A DNA stretch of 64,000 nucleotides from Roseibacterium beibuensis (GTDB taxonomy: Bacteria; Pseudomonadota; Alphaproteobacteria; Rhodobacterales; Rhodobacteraceae), in the NCBI RefSeq assembly GCF_039542305.1, contig NZ_BAABHW010000001.1:310001-374000 (forward strand), given 5' to 3'. A program made the translations under genes and the position numbers. The notes beneath the pieces were generated by a model. That model searched no databases. It worked only from the letters and a program-made list of their open reading frames with translations, and was not told the DNA's origin. Positions 54,736 to 63,718 of this stretch are shown piece by piece (the stretch's first letter is position 1; every line of letters begins with the position of its first letter).

Positions 54736-56016
54736 TTACGCGTCCTTGACGGGCCCCAGCGCGCGCCAGCCGATATCGCGGCGGCAGAACCCCTGGGGCC
54801 AGTCGATCCGGTCGACCATGGCGTAGGCGCGATCCCGTGCCTCCTGCAAGCTGTCTCCGCGGGCGGTGACGTTCAGGACGCGACCGCCGGAGGCGGTGAT
54901 CTGACCGTCCACTTTCTTCGTTCCGGCGTGAAACACCATGTTGAACGAGTCCTCCGGAAGGCCCTCAAGCCCGCCGATCACGCTGCCTTTCGCGTATGCG
55001 CCGGGATAGCCCTTGGCCGCCATCACGACCGTCATGGCATGATCCTCGGCCCATGTGACCTGCATCTCCGCCAGCCGCCCTTCGGCGCAGGCCAGCATCA
55101 GGTCGAGCGCCTGCGCCCCGAGCCGCATCATCAGCACCTGGCATTCCGGGTCGCCGAAACGCACGTTGTATTCCACCAGGCGCGGCTGGCCGTCTTCGAT
55201 CATCAGGCCGGCATAGAGAACACCGCGATAGGGTGTGCCGCGCCGCGCCATCTCGGCGACCGTCGGCTTCACGATCTGGTCGAGGGCTGCTGCCGTGACC
55301 GCCTCGGTCATGACGGGGGCAGGGGAATACGCGCCCATGCCGCCCGTATTGGGGCCGGTATCGCCTTCGCCGACACGCTTGTGATCCTGGGCCGTGCCGA
55401 TCGGCAGGACGGTTTCCCCGTCGGACAGGACGAAAAAGCTCGCCTCTTCGCCAGTCATGAATTCCTCGATGACGACCTCCGCCCCTGCGGCCCCGAACGC
55501 GCCGCCGAACATGTCGTCGATGGCGGCGAGGGCCGTGTCCTCGTCCATCGCGACGACCACGCCCTTGCCCGCCGCAAGGCCATCCGCTTTCACGACGATC
55601 GGTGCGCCCGTGTCGCGCACGTGCCGCTTGGCCGACTCGGCGTCGGTGAACCGAGCCCAGGCCGCCGTCGGCGCGCCGCAGGCATCGCAGATTTCCTTGG
55701 TGAAGGTCTTCGACGCTTCCAGTTCAGCGGCAGCCTTGCTCGGCCCGAACACCAAAATCCCGGCATCCATCAACATATCCACAACGCCCGCCGCTAGCGG
55801 CGCTTCGGGACCTACGATTACGAAATCAATCGAATTTTCGGCTGCGAACTCGGAAATCCCCACAGGGTTTTCCCCATCGAGATCCGCACATTCCGCAATC
55901 TCGGCGATGCCCGCGTTGCCAGGGGCAACGATCAGGCGATCACATTTCGGGTTTTGCAAGACAGCCCAGGCCAGCGCATGTTCGCGGCCGCCACCGCCAA
56001 GGATCAGGATGTTCAC
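54736..56016 (-). CDS. purD: Phosphoribosylamine--glycine ligase
   Basis: A 426-residue ATP-grasp enzyme that makes GAR in de novo purine synthesis. ILILGGGGREHALAWAVLQN at residues ~3-22, the conserved VVKADGLAAGKGVVVA near residue 144, GEEASFFVLSDG near 195 and VEYNVRFGDPECQ near 283 are diagnostic. It starts at GTG 56016 with AAAGGA 9 bp upstream; the open frame beyond has no similarity. It is divergent from xseA. Confidence 0.96.
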   Translation of the reverse strand: MNILILGGGGREHALAWAVLQNPKCDRLIVAPGNAGIAEIAECADLDGENPVGISEFAAENSIDFVIVGPEAPLAAGVVDMLMDAGILVFGPSKAAAELEASKTFTKEICDACGAPTAAWARFTDAESAKRHVRDTGAPIVVKADGLAAGKGVVVAMDEDTALAAIDDMFGGAFGAAGAEVVIEEFMTGEEASFFVLSDGETVLPIGTAQDHKRVGEGDTGPNTGGMGAYSPAPVMTEAVTAAALDQIVKPTVAEMARRGTPYRGVLYAGLMIEDGQPRLVEYNVRFGDPECQVLMMRLGAQALDLMLACAEGRLAEMQVTWAEDHAMTVVMAAKGYPGAYAKGSVIGGLEGLPEDSFNMVFHAGTKKVDGQITASGGRVLNVTARGDSLQEARDRAYAMVDRIDWPQGFCRRDIGWRALGPVKDA

Positions 56017-56141
56017 GGGCAGGTATCCTTTCGTCTCGGTCGCGACGGGATACCGCCGCTTGGGCGCGGGCACAATAACGCCCTGACGCGCCCCTTTGCA
56101 GAGAGGTTGCGCCGGCCGCTCCTGCAACTAAGACTGCGGGC

Positions 56142-57704
56142 ATGGATGATCTGATCGACGACGACAGCCCCGGCAACGCGCCGGAGTTCACCGTCTCCGA
56201 ACTTTCGGGGGCTGTGAAACGGACAATCGAGGGCAGCTTTGCCCATGTGCGCGTGCGCGGCGAGATCGGGCGTCTCAGCCGACCCCGGTCGGGGCATGTC
56301 TATCTCGACCTCAAGGATGACCGGTCGGTTCTTGCGTCCGTGATCTGGAAAGGCGTCGCCAGCCGGCTGAGCCACGCGCCCGAAGAAGGCATGGAAGTGA
56401 TCGCAACCGGGCGACTGACCACCTTTGCGGGGCAGTCGAAGTACCAGTTGGTGATCGAGGATCTGCGGCCAGCCGGGGCGGGGGCCCTCATGGCGATGCT
56501 GGAAAAACGCCGCGCGGCCCTGGCCGCCGAAGGCCTGTTCGACGAGAGCCGCAAGCAAAAGCTACCCTTTCTTCCCGATGTCATCGGCGTCGTCACGTCG
56601 CCTTCGGGTGCCGTCATCCGCGATATCCTGCACCGGTTGCGGGATCGCTTTCCGCGGCATGTCCTGATCTGGCCCGTTGCCGTGCAGGGCGAGAAATGCG
56701 CGCCCGAGGTGGCCCGTGCCATACGCGGCTTCAATGCCATGCCGGAGGGTGGCCCCATCCCGCGCCCCGATCTTCTGATCGTCGCGCGCGGCGGCGGCAG
56801 TCTGGAGGATCTTTGGGGGTTCAACGACGAGGCCGTGGTCCGCGCGGCTGCCGACAGCCGGATCCCCCTGATCTCGGCGGTGGGTCACGAGACGGACACC
56901 ACGCTGATCGATTTCGCGTCTGACCAGCGCGCACCGACGCCCACGGCAGCGGCAGAGATCGCCGTGCCCGTGCGGATGGACCTGTTGAACTGGCTGCGCA
57001 CGCAAGAGGGGTATCTCAGCCGCGGCGTGACGCAGGCGTTAGGCCTGCGGCGGCAGAGGCTTGGCGATCTTTCGCGCGGCCTGCCGCGCCGCGACAGCCT
57101 GCTCGATGCGCCGCGGCAGCGGCTCGACCGGTTGGTCCTGCAACTTGGCCCCGCCCTGCGCCACGCGACACAGATCCGGCGGCGCGAGCTGGACCACCTG
57201 GCCTCGAACCTCAACCCCGCGCTGGAGCGCGCGGTGTCCTCCAAGCGACTGGCCCTTGGCCGCGCCTCGGCGGGATTGTCGCCCGCGCGGCTGGCGTCGA
57301 CCCTGCGCAGCCGGCGCGAGCGTCTGACCTCTCTCGCGGGGCGGCTCGATCCGTCGCGCCTTTCGGCGCGGCAATCCACGGCCCGGGACCGGCTGGATGA
57401 CCTGTCGCGTCGGTTCGACCGTGCGGCCCGCGCCGACCTGCGCACACGGCGCGACAAGCTCAGTTCACTGGGCAGGCTTCTGGCGACATTGGGATACGAG
57501 GCGACCTTGCAACGCGGCTACGCGGTGATCCGCGGGGGCGACAATGTCGTGACCCGTCTTGCGCAGGCCGAGGGACAGCCCGCGTTGGAGATCGAATTCG
57601 CGGATGGCAAGCTTGGCGTGACACCGGCCTCGGCGTCGCCGCGTCCGAAGGCGTCGAAATCGCCGAAGAAAGATCCCCCGCCGGATCAGGGCTCACTCTT
57701 CTGA
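56142..57704 (+). CDS. xseA: Exodeoxyribonuclease VII large subunit
   Basis: A 520-residue catalytic subunit that degrades single-stranded DNA to oligonucleotides together with XseB. The N-terminal OB-fold (FTVSELSGAVKRTIEG, residues ~10-25), the catalytic domain with GVVTSPSGAVIRDILHRLRD near 148, ARGGGSLEDLWGFNDE near 212 and SAVGHETDTTLIDFASDQRA near 245, then a long Arg-rich coiled-coil region (residues ~290-440). It is about 60 residues longer than E. coli XseA through the coiled coil and a basic tail. xseB is not in the neighbourhood. Confidence 0.95.
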   Translation: MDDLIDDDSPGNAPEFTVSELSGAVKRTIEGSFAHVRVRGEIGRLSRPRSGHVYLDLKDDRSVLASVIWKGVASRLSHAPEEGMEVIATGRLTTFAGQSKYQLVIEDLRPAGAGALMAMLEKRRAALAAEGLFDESRKQKLPFLPDVIGVVTSPSGAVIRDILHRLRDRFPRHVLIWPVAVQGEKCAPEVARAIRGFNAMPEGGPIPRPDLLIVARGGGSLEDLWGFNDEAVVRAAADSRIPLISAVGHETDTTLIDFASDQRAPTPTAAAEIAVPVRMDLLNWLRTQEGYLSRGVTQALGLRRQRLGDLSRGLPRRDSLLDAPRQRLDRLVLQLGPALRHATQIRRRELDHLASNLNPALERAVSSKRLALGRASAGLSPARLASTLRSRRERLTSLAGRLDPSRLSARQSTARDRLDDLSRRFDRAARADLRTRRDKLSSLGRLLATLGYEATLQRGYAVIRGGDNVVTRLAQAEGQPALEIEFADGKLGVTPASASPRPKASKSPKKDPPPDQGSLF

Positions 57705-57721
57705 GGCAAGCAAGGCACCTG

Positions 57722-57776
57722 CCCCATCTTTATCCGCGAAATATGCCGGGGTCCGGGGCAGCGCCCCGGTCCGCCG
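57722..57776 (-). repeat. Convergent-spacer repeat element, copy D (lacks the head)
   Basis: Between the xseA and iorB stops. On the minus strand the hairpin CCGGGGC (57753-57759 on plus) with GCCCCGG (57763-57769) follows the iorB stop directly, then the tail GGATAAAGATGGGG, which closely matches the tail of copy A. The GGTTGCGCCG head is absent. Confidence 0.7.
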
Positions 57777-60026
57777 TCAGATCACGAAGGACAGGCGCCG
57801 GTTCAGCGGCAGATCCCGCACGCGTTCGCCCGTCAGGTCATAGATCGCGTTGGCCAAGGCGGGCATGGAGGGCGGCACGGCAGGTTCGCCAACGCCGCCC
57901 AAGTGGGATTGCGTCTCAAGGATGCGTACCTCGATCTCGGGGCTGTTATGCAGGCGCAGCGAGTCGAAATCCGGGAAGTTCCACTGCTCCACCTCGCCCC
58001 CGGCAAAGCTGATTTCCTGCATGGCCGCCGCCGACAGGCCCCAGATCACGCCGCCGGACATTTGCGCTTCGATGATGGCCGGGTCCAACGCCGTTCCGAC
58101 ATCGCAGGCCACCCAGGCCCGATCGATCGAGATATCACCGTCTTGGTCCGTGACCTCGACCACGACAGCCACCGCGGTGTGGAAGGAATAGGTCAGCGCG
58201 ACGCCACGCCCGGTTCCTTCGGGGGTGCTGCCTGTCCAGCCGGACATTTCGGCCACGGCCTCCAGCACACCGGCCGAGGGCGCGTGTTCGCGCCGCGCAA
58301 GATCCAGACGGAAGGCCAGGGGATCGCGCTGCACGGCAGCGGCCATCTCGTCGATGAAGCTTTCCATGAAGAACCCGTTGAACGAGTTGCCGACCGACCG
58401 CCAGAACCCGATCGGGACGTCCAGATCCGCAAGATGCCCGCTGACCCGGTAACTCGGGATGGCGTAGGGCTGGTTGAACATCCCCTCGACATGGCCCTTG
58501 TCCGGGCCGCTGGGGGACAGGCCCGTCATGCGCTGCATGGATTGCCGGGTGACCGAGGGCGCTGCGACGCGCCCTTCCAATGCCGTGGCAAAGCCACCCC
58601 GCAAGACACCGCGCATCCGGGCCGCCGCCGCCGGGCGGTAGAAATCATGCCGCATGTCTTCTTCGCGGGACCATGTGACCTTGACCGGTGTGCCCTGGAT
58701 CGCGCGGGCCACGCGGGCGGCTTGCACGACGAAATCCGTCTCTCCACGCCGTCCGAACCCGCCGCCGAGAAAGGTCACTTGGCAGGTCACCTGGTCTGTG
58801 TCCAGATCAACCGCCTCGGCCGCGCGTTGCTCGGCAAATCCGGGGGCCTGGCTGCCGGTCCAGATGTCCAGCGCATCCCCGGTGTAAAGGGCCGTCGCAT
58901 TCATCGGTTCCATCGTGGCGTGGGCCAGCCAGGGAACGGTATATTCCGCCTCGATCACGCGATCTTCCGGCGAGATATCGAGCGCGTCGAGATCGCCATC
59001 GTCGCGCAGCATGGAATTCGGCGCGTTGTCCAATGCGGCGCGGATCACGTTCATCATTTCGTCCGACGTGTCGGGGTAGGGGGCCGCCGCCCACTCGATC
59101 TCGACCGCGTCGGCGGCCTGCATGGCGAGCCACGTGTTACTGGCGACAACGGCAATCCCGTCCGTCAGATCGACGACACGCTCCACGCCGGGCATGCCTT
59201 CGGCGGCGCTGGCGTCAAAGCTCAGCATGCCGCCGCCGAGCCTTGGATTGCGGCGCACGGCGGCGAATTTCATGCCGGGCAGACGCACATCCAGCCCGAA
59301 TTCCGCGGTTCCGGTCGACTTGGCGATCATGTCCGTGCGCGGCATGGACCGGCCTAGGTAGCGCCAATCTTCCGGGTCCCGCAACGCGGCGCGACGCGGC
59401 GGGTCGATCTCCGCGGCGGCTGGGGCCAGTTCGGCATAGCTCAGCTCGATGCCGCCGGGCGCGATGACCTTGCCATCCCGTGTCGTCAGCGACCCAAGCG
59501 GCATGTTGAGCCTCTCTGCCGCCGCCCTTTTCAGCGTCTCCCGCGCGGTCGCGCCGGCCATGCGCAGTTTCTCGAACGCATCGATGGTCGAGGTCGAGCC
59601 GCCGGTCACCTGCAACCCGATCATCTTGGGCAGCACGGTCATGGCTTCGATCATGACCTCGTGGAAACCGGTGCGTTCATAGTCGTTGATGGGCAGGCCG
59701 TGGGACATCACGGCCCCGTTGTAATAGGCCTGCGCCGCGGGGCCGTGCATCACGCGCACATCCTCCCACGCCACGTCGAGTTCTTCCGCCACAAGGGCGG
59801 GCAGAGTGGTGTAGACGCCTTGGCCCATCTCGGCCCGCGCGGCGATCAGGGTGACGCCCTCCTGGTCGATCAGGATCCATGGATTAAGCGTCGCCTGCCC
59901 GTCGCCCGGTTGCAGCGGGTTCGGTAGATCGCGGCGATACTGCCAGACGCCGAACGCAACGCCGCTCGCGATGGCGGCAGATCCGACAAGCAGCGTGCGG
60001 CGGGTGATCTTACCCCAGTTCGGCAT
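57777..60026 (-). CDS. iorB: Molybdopterin-binding large subunit, isoquinoline 1-oxidoreductase type
   Basis: A 749-residue xanthine oxidase-family subunit. An N-terminal Tat-like anchor (KITRRTLLVGSAAIASGVAF, residues 6-25) is followed by ARAEMGQGVYTTLPALVAEE (residues ~63-82), FGRRGETDFVVQAARVARAI near 423 and EMSGWTGSTPEGTGRGVALT near the C-terminus, with QMSGGVIWGLSAAAMQEI. The enzyme hydroxylates N-heterocycles or oxidises aldehydes at the Mo centre. It starts 3 bp after iorA. The Tat signal implies a periplasmic complex; the substrate is unknown. No cytochrome subunit or XdhC chaperone gene is adjacent. Confidence 0.9.
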   Translation of the reverse strand: MPNWGKITRRTLLVGSAAIASGVAFGVWQYRRDLPNPLQPGDGQATLNPWILIDQEGVTLIAARAEMGQGVYTTLPALVAEELDVAWEDVRVMHGPAAQAYYNGAVMSHGLPINDYERTGFHEVMIEAMTVLPKMIGLQVTGGSTSTIDAFEKLRMAGATARETLKRAAAERLNMPLGSLTTRDGKVIAPGGIELSYAELAPAAAEIDPPRRAALRDPEDWRYLGRSMPRTDMIAKSTGTAEFGLDVRLPGMKFAAVRRNPRLGGGMLSFDASAAEGMPGVERVVDLTDGIAVVASNTWLAMQAADAVEIEWAAAPYPDTSDEMMNVIRAALDNAPNSMLRDDGDLDALDISPEDRVIEAEYTVPWLAHATMEPMNATALYTGDALDIWTGSQAPGFAEQRAAEAVDLDTDQVTCQVTFLGGGFGRRGETDFVVQAARVARAIQGTPVKVTWSREEDMRHDFYRPAAAARMRGVLRGGFATALEGRVAAPSVTRQSMQRMTGLSPSGPDKGHVEGMFNQPYAIPSYRVSGHLADLDVPIGFWRSVGNSFNGFFMESFIDEMAAAVQRDPLAFRLDLARREHAPSAGVLEAVAEMSGWTGSTPEGTGRGVALTYSFHTAVAVVVEVTDQDGDISIDRAWVACDVGTALDPAIIEAQMSGGVIWGLSAAAMQEISFAGGEVEQWNFPDFDSLRLHNSPEIEVRILETQSHLGGVGEPAVPPSMPALANAIYDLTGERVRDLPLNRRLSFVI

Positions 60027-60029
60027 CGT

Positions 60030-60497
60030 TCAGCCCTCCCGCCCAAGCGCATCGGCGGCGGCATGGATCGCGGCGCGGATGCGGGGATATGTGCCACACC
60101 GGCATAGATTTTCGGACATGGCGAGGTCGATCTCCTCGTCGGAGGGGTTCGGGGTTTCAGAGAGCAGTGCTGCGGCCTGCATGATCTGGCCCGATTGGCA
60201 GTAGCCGCATTGCGCCACCTGATGCTCGACCCAGGCTTGCTGCACCGCATGAAGCGCGCTTGGGGTGCCCAAGCCTTCGATCGTGGTCACCGGCCCCCGG
60301 ACATCGGCCAGCGCGACCTGGCACGCGCGCATCGCTTCGCCGTCGATATGCACGGTGCACGACCCGCAGGACGCGACGCCGCAACCGTATTTCGTACCGG
60401 TGAGCCCAAGTTCATCCCGCAAGACCCAGAGAAGCGGGACATCGTCGGGCAGGTCCACCTGGTAGTCGGTCCCGTTCACGGTCAGCGTGGTTGGCAT
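60030..60497 (-). CDS. iorA: (2Fe-2S) small subunit, isoquinoline 1-oxidoreductase type
   Basis: A 155-residue subunit with two [2Fe-2S] clusters. The plant-type motif YGCGVASCGSCTVHIDGEAM (residues ~38-57, then RAC) and the second cluster with QCGYCQSGQIMQAAALL near 96 and ENLCRCGTYPRIRAAI near 129 are complete. It passes electrons from the Mo centre of IorB. It is the first gene of the iorAB operon and divergent from a tetR gene. Confidence 0.95.
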   Translation of the reverse strand: MPTTLTVNGTDYQVDLPDDVPLLWVLRDELGLTGTKYGCGVASCGSCTVHIDGEAMRACQVALADVRGPVTTIEGLGTPSALHAVQQAWVEHQVAQCGYCQSGQIMQAAALLSETPNPSDEEIDLAMSENLCRCGTYPRIRAAIHAAADALGREG

Positions 60498-60528
60498 CTT
60501 TGGCTCCCTGCGGCGTCTTTGAACGTTT

Positions 60529-60567
60529 CTGACAAAGATGTCTTGACTTGTCAGTATGTCAATTGAC
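60529..60567. promoter_or_regulatory. Overlapping inverted repeats in the iorA-tetR spacer (putative TetR operators)
   Basis: CTGACAA (60529-60535) with TTGTCAG (60548-60554), 12-bp spacer; TTGAC (60543-60547) with GTCAA (60558-60562); and the palindrome GTCAATTGAC (60558-60567). They share the half-site TTGTCA/TTGAC and lie between divergent starts, the usual location of TetR operators. A TTGACA facing iorA overlaps them. Confidence 0.6.
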
Positions 60568-61227
60568 GGTTTGGACGGAAAACGTCAGAAAATAATCATG
60601 GACGTGCAACCTCCCATCCCCTCGCTTTTCGAGCGCATCACCGCATCGGTGCCGGATGAAAAGGCGCGCGTTATCTTGCGCGCCGGATATGACAGTTTCC
60701 TTCGCTTTGGGCTGCGGCGCTCGTCGATGCAGGACATAGCGGACCGGGCGGGCATGTCGCGCGCGGCGCTCTATCTGCATTTCCGGAACAAGGATGACAT
60801 CTTCCGCGCGTTGATGGAGGCCTGTTTCACAGCCGCGTCCGAGGCCGTGGCCGACACCCTTGCGCAGCATGATGACCCGGTGGAGGCGCTGACAGCGGCC
60901 TTCGCCGTGCAGGTTGGCGACGCCGCCGAGGCAATGATGAGATCCCCGCATGCCGAGGAATTGCTGTCGCACAAGCGCGGGGCGGCCGCCGATATCGTTG
61001 CCGCGGGGATGCGTCGGTTGGCGGACGTCTACGGCGTTTGGCTGGCATCCTCGGTGATGGCGGGACGCATCGCGCCCGAGGCCATTGACGGGAACCCTCA
61101 TCGCACCGCCACCACAATTCTCTCGGCGCTCGATGGGTTGAAGCACGAAGGCTTGGCTTGGGCCGATTACCTCGATGCGCGCGACCGCTTGGCCCTGTTG
61201 TTCGGACGCGCGCTGCGCCGGTCCTGA
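60556..61227 (+). CDS. TetR/AcrR family transcriptional regulator
   Basis: A 223-residue regulator if it begins at the ATG at 60556; an ATG at 60598 (MDVQPPIPSLF) gives 209 residues and is about equally likely, as neither has a good ribosome binding site and the first overlaps the operator repeats. The HTH (SMQDIADRAGMSRAALYLHF, residues ~57-76) is canonical. The C-terminal domain presumably binds a small ligand. Divergence from iorAB suggests it controls that operon and itself. It ends one base before the MATE gene stop. Confidence 0.88.
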   Translation: MSIDGLDGKRQKIIMDVQPPIPSLFERITASVPDEKARVILRAGYDSFLRFGLRRSSMQDIADRAGMSRAALYLHFRNKDDIFRALMEACFTAASEAVADTLAQHDDPVEALTAAFAVQVGDAAEAMMRSPHAEELLSHKRGAAADIVAAGMRRLADVYGVWLASSVMAGRIAPEAIDGNPHRTATTILSALDGLKHEGLAWADYLDARDRLALLFGRALRRS

Positions 61228-62616
61228 TCAGCCGGACGAGGCCAAGCGGGCGGGCCAAGCCACGCGGCCCATCTTGAACCGCAACAGGCCGGTCGCCCGT
61301 GTTGCGATCACCGCGCCCCAGATCGCCAACAGGTTCGCCATCACCGCCGCGCCAAGGATGCCGATATAGCCGAACGTCCAAACGCCCAGCCATGCAAGGG
61401 GCAGGTAGATGGCGAAGATGCGGGCCAGCGATAGCGACATGGACCAAAGGGCCCTGGAGCGCGCATTCATTGCCGCGTTGGCGGTGACCAGAATGCCGTA
61501 ACCTCCAAGGCTCCACCCGACGACCTTGAGATAAAGCGCCGCGTGTCGCGTGGCTTCTTCGCCCGAGGCGATGGTTGCGGCGATGGGCGAGGCAAAAAGG
61601 AACAGACCAGCGCCGGCGAGCAAACCATAGCCCGCACAGATCAGGAAAGTCTGTCGCAGGGCCTGTCTTGCCCGGTCTTGCTTGTCGGCGCCCCAGTTCT
61701 GGCCCACGACCGGCCCGATGCCCGCCGAAAGCGCCAGAAGCGGGACTATCGCCAAAGCCTGCACGCGTGTGGCTGCTCCGAACCCCGCCACATAAGCCTG
61801 GCCCAGGGTGGCGACCGCCGCGGTGACGAGCGCCATGCCCGCCGGGTTGATCGCATTGGAGAACGCGGCCGGGGCGCCGACCTTCACCAACTCGCGCGTA
61901 TTGCGGGCAAGATCGGTCAGCGGGTTGCCACAACTGCCGATCAACCCCCTGCGCCACGCCCATGTCAGCGCCAGCGCCATGGCAAGCGCGCGTGCCACGA
62001 GTGTCGCCCAGGCCGCTCCGGCGACGTCGAATGCGGGGAGGGGGCCCAGTCCGAAAATCAGGATCGGGTCGAGGCCGATATTGACGATGGCGGCCACCAC
62101 CATGGTTGCCGCCGCCCGCATCCCGTCGCCATGGGCCCGGAAGGCCGCGTTGCCCACCATCATTGCGACCAGGAAGGGGAAGGATGCGCACCAGATCGGG
62201 ATATAGGCCCCGATATGGCCCAACACCGCGTCATCGGCCCCCATCAGCGCAAACACCGTGGGGTAGGCCAGCCAAAGCATTGCCGCGACCGCCGCCGCAA
62301 GAAGCGTGCCGAGGCCGATGGCTTGCAGGGCGGCGCGCTGCACGGCGCTGTTGTTGCGCGCGCGTCCGATGGATTGGCTGAGGACGGCATTCGCGCCTGC
62401 CGATAGCCCGATGGACAGCGACGTGATCGCCGTCGTCACCGGAAAGATGAAGCCCACGGCGGCCAGCGGCCCCTGACCCAGCTGCCCAAGGAAATAGGCG
62501 TCGGCCAGGCCGATCGAGATCACGGCGAGGATACCCAGGGACATGGGCGCAGAGACCACGGCCAAGGCGCGCGCGGTGGATCCTTCGGTCAGGGTGCGGG
62601 TCTGCGGATTGCTCAT
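61228..62616 (-). CDS. MATE family efflux transporter
   Basis: A 462-residue inner-membrane protein with about twelve segments in two halves. LADAYFLGQLGQGPLAAVGF near residue 36 and GFGAATRVQALAIVPLLALS near 265 are MATE signatures, with GQNWGADKQDRARQAL. It exports cationic drugs or metabolites in exchange for Na+ or H+. The ATG at 62616, with GGGGA upstream, begins MSNPQTRTLTEGSTARAL; the longer open frame upstream is not coding. Convergent and abutting with tetR; no evidence of joint regulation. Confidence 0.92.
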   Translation of the reverse strand: MSNPQTRTLTEGSTARALAVVSAPMSLGILAVISIGLADAYFLGQLGQGPLAAVGFIFPVTTAITSLSIGLSAGANAVLSQSIGRARNNSAVQRAALQAIGLGTLLAAAVAAMLWLAYPTVFALMGADDAVLGHIGAYIPIWCASFPFLVAMMVGNAAFRAHGDGMRAAATMVVAAIVNIGLDPILIFGLGPLPAFDVAGAAWATLVARALAMALALTWAWRRGLIGSCGNPLTDLARNTRELVKVGAPAAFSNAINPAGMALVTAAVATLGQAYVAGFGAATRVQALAIVPLLALSAGIGPVVGQNWGADKQDRARQALRQTFLICAGYGLLAGAGLFLFASPIAATIASGEEATRHAALYLKVVGWSLGGYGILVTANAAMNARSRALWSMSLSLARIFAIYLPLAWLGVWTFGYIGILGAAVMANLLAIWGAVIATRATGLLRFKMGRVAWPARLASSG

Positions 62617-62687
62617 TGGTCCCCGTGCGGTGTCACCGCAGACCAATGCACGGCCCGCCCTTCGGTTCCCGATGGGCTGAAACGAAC

Positions 62688-62713
62688 AACGCCGGGCGTG
62701 TTGGCCCGGCGTT
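62688..62713 (-). terminator. Terminator of the dipeptide-type permease operon
   Basis: AACGCCGGGC (62688-62697) with GCCCGGCGTT (62704-62713), loop of six, followed on the minus strand by GTTCGTTTC. It is 22 bp after the permease stop at 62735. Confidence 0.85.
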
Positions 62714-62734
62714 GCGTCGTGATGGTCTCTGTTG

Positions 62735-63718
62735 TCAGCGCCCGCGAATGCGGGGGTCGAGCGCATCGCGCAGACCGTCGCCGATATAGTTCACGCTCAG
62801 CACCGTCAGCGAGATCGCCATGCCCGGCCAGATCACGCGCTCGGGGTTCTGTTGCAACCAGTCGGTTGCGTCGAACAGAAGCCGCCCCCAGGTCGGGAAG
62901 TCCGACGGGAAACCGAGGCCGAGGAAGCTCAGCGCGCTTTCGGTGATGATCGCGTTGGCGATCCCCAGCGTCGCCGACACCATGATCGGCGACATGACGT
63001 TGGGCAGGATGTGGCGCAGGATCATCCGGCTTGGCCGTGTCCCGATGCTTTTGGCCGCCAGCACGAATTCCCGCTCCTTGATGGCCAACACGTCGCCGCG
63101 CACCACGCGTGCCGTCTGCATCCAGCTCGTGATCCCGATCACGAAGACGATCAGGATGAAGATCCCGCCCTCGGGGCCGAAGGCGGCGCGAAGCTGGTCG
63201 CGGAACAGCATGATGATGACGAGGAGCAGCGGCAGCAGCGGCAGCGCAAGGAACAGGTCGGTCAGCCGCATCAGCGGTCCGTCGAGTTTCTTGAAATACC
63301 CGGCGAGCACGCCGATCAACGTCCCGACGAACAGGGCCAGCAGCATCGCGGTCAGGCCAACCGAGATCGAGGTCTGCCCACCCGCCATCATGCGCGCCAT
63401 CGTATCGCGGCCCAGCTGGTCGGCGCCCATCGGATGCGCCAGGCTCGGCCCCGTGTTGCGCGCCCGGATGTCGATGTATTGCGGATCGATCGTCCAGATC
63501 AGGGGGCCCACGAAGACGAAGAGCAGGGCGAAAATGAAGAAGCCGAGGCCAAAGAGCGCGCCCTTGTGCGTCCGGAACTGCTCCCACACGTCCCACCACT
63601 GGTTTCGTGGCGGGGCCGAGGCCTCCATCTCCATCACGGGGGCGGCGCCAGCCGGGGTGGCCCCGGCGGTTTGCAGCGGCTGGTTCGGGCGGTCTGCGGG
63701 ATCTTGGAGATCAGTCAT
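62735..63718 (-). CDS. ABC transporter permease (DppC/OppC type)
   Basis: A 327-residue inner-membrane permease. After a soluble N-terminal ~45 residues, one membrane segment (ALFGLGFFIFALLFVFVGPL) is followed by LAHPMGADQLGRDTMARMMA (residues ~96-115, OppC N-domain signature), and the EAA loop AAKSIGTRPSRMILRHILPN near 225. The long Pro-Ala-rich N-terminus is unusual but not unique. It overlaps the preceding dppB-like gene by 8 bp. Substrates may be peptides or nickel. Confidence 0.93.
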   Translation of the reverse strand: MTDLQDPADRPNQPLQTAGATPAGAAPVMEMEASAPPRNQWWDVWEQFRTHKGALFGLGFFIFALLFVFVGPLIWTIDPQYIDIRARNTGPSLAHPMGADQLGRDTMARMMAGGQTSISVGLTAMLLALFVGTLIGVLAGYFKKLDGPLMRLTDLFLALPLLPLLLVIIMLFRDQLRAAFGPEGGIFILIVFVIGITSWMQTARVVRGDVLAIKEREFVLAAKSIGTRPSRMILRHILPNVMSPIMVSATLGIANAIITESALSFLGLGFPSDFPTWGRLLFDATDWLQQNPERVIWPGMAISLTVLSVNYIGDGLRDALDPRIRGR

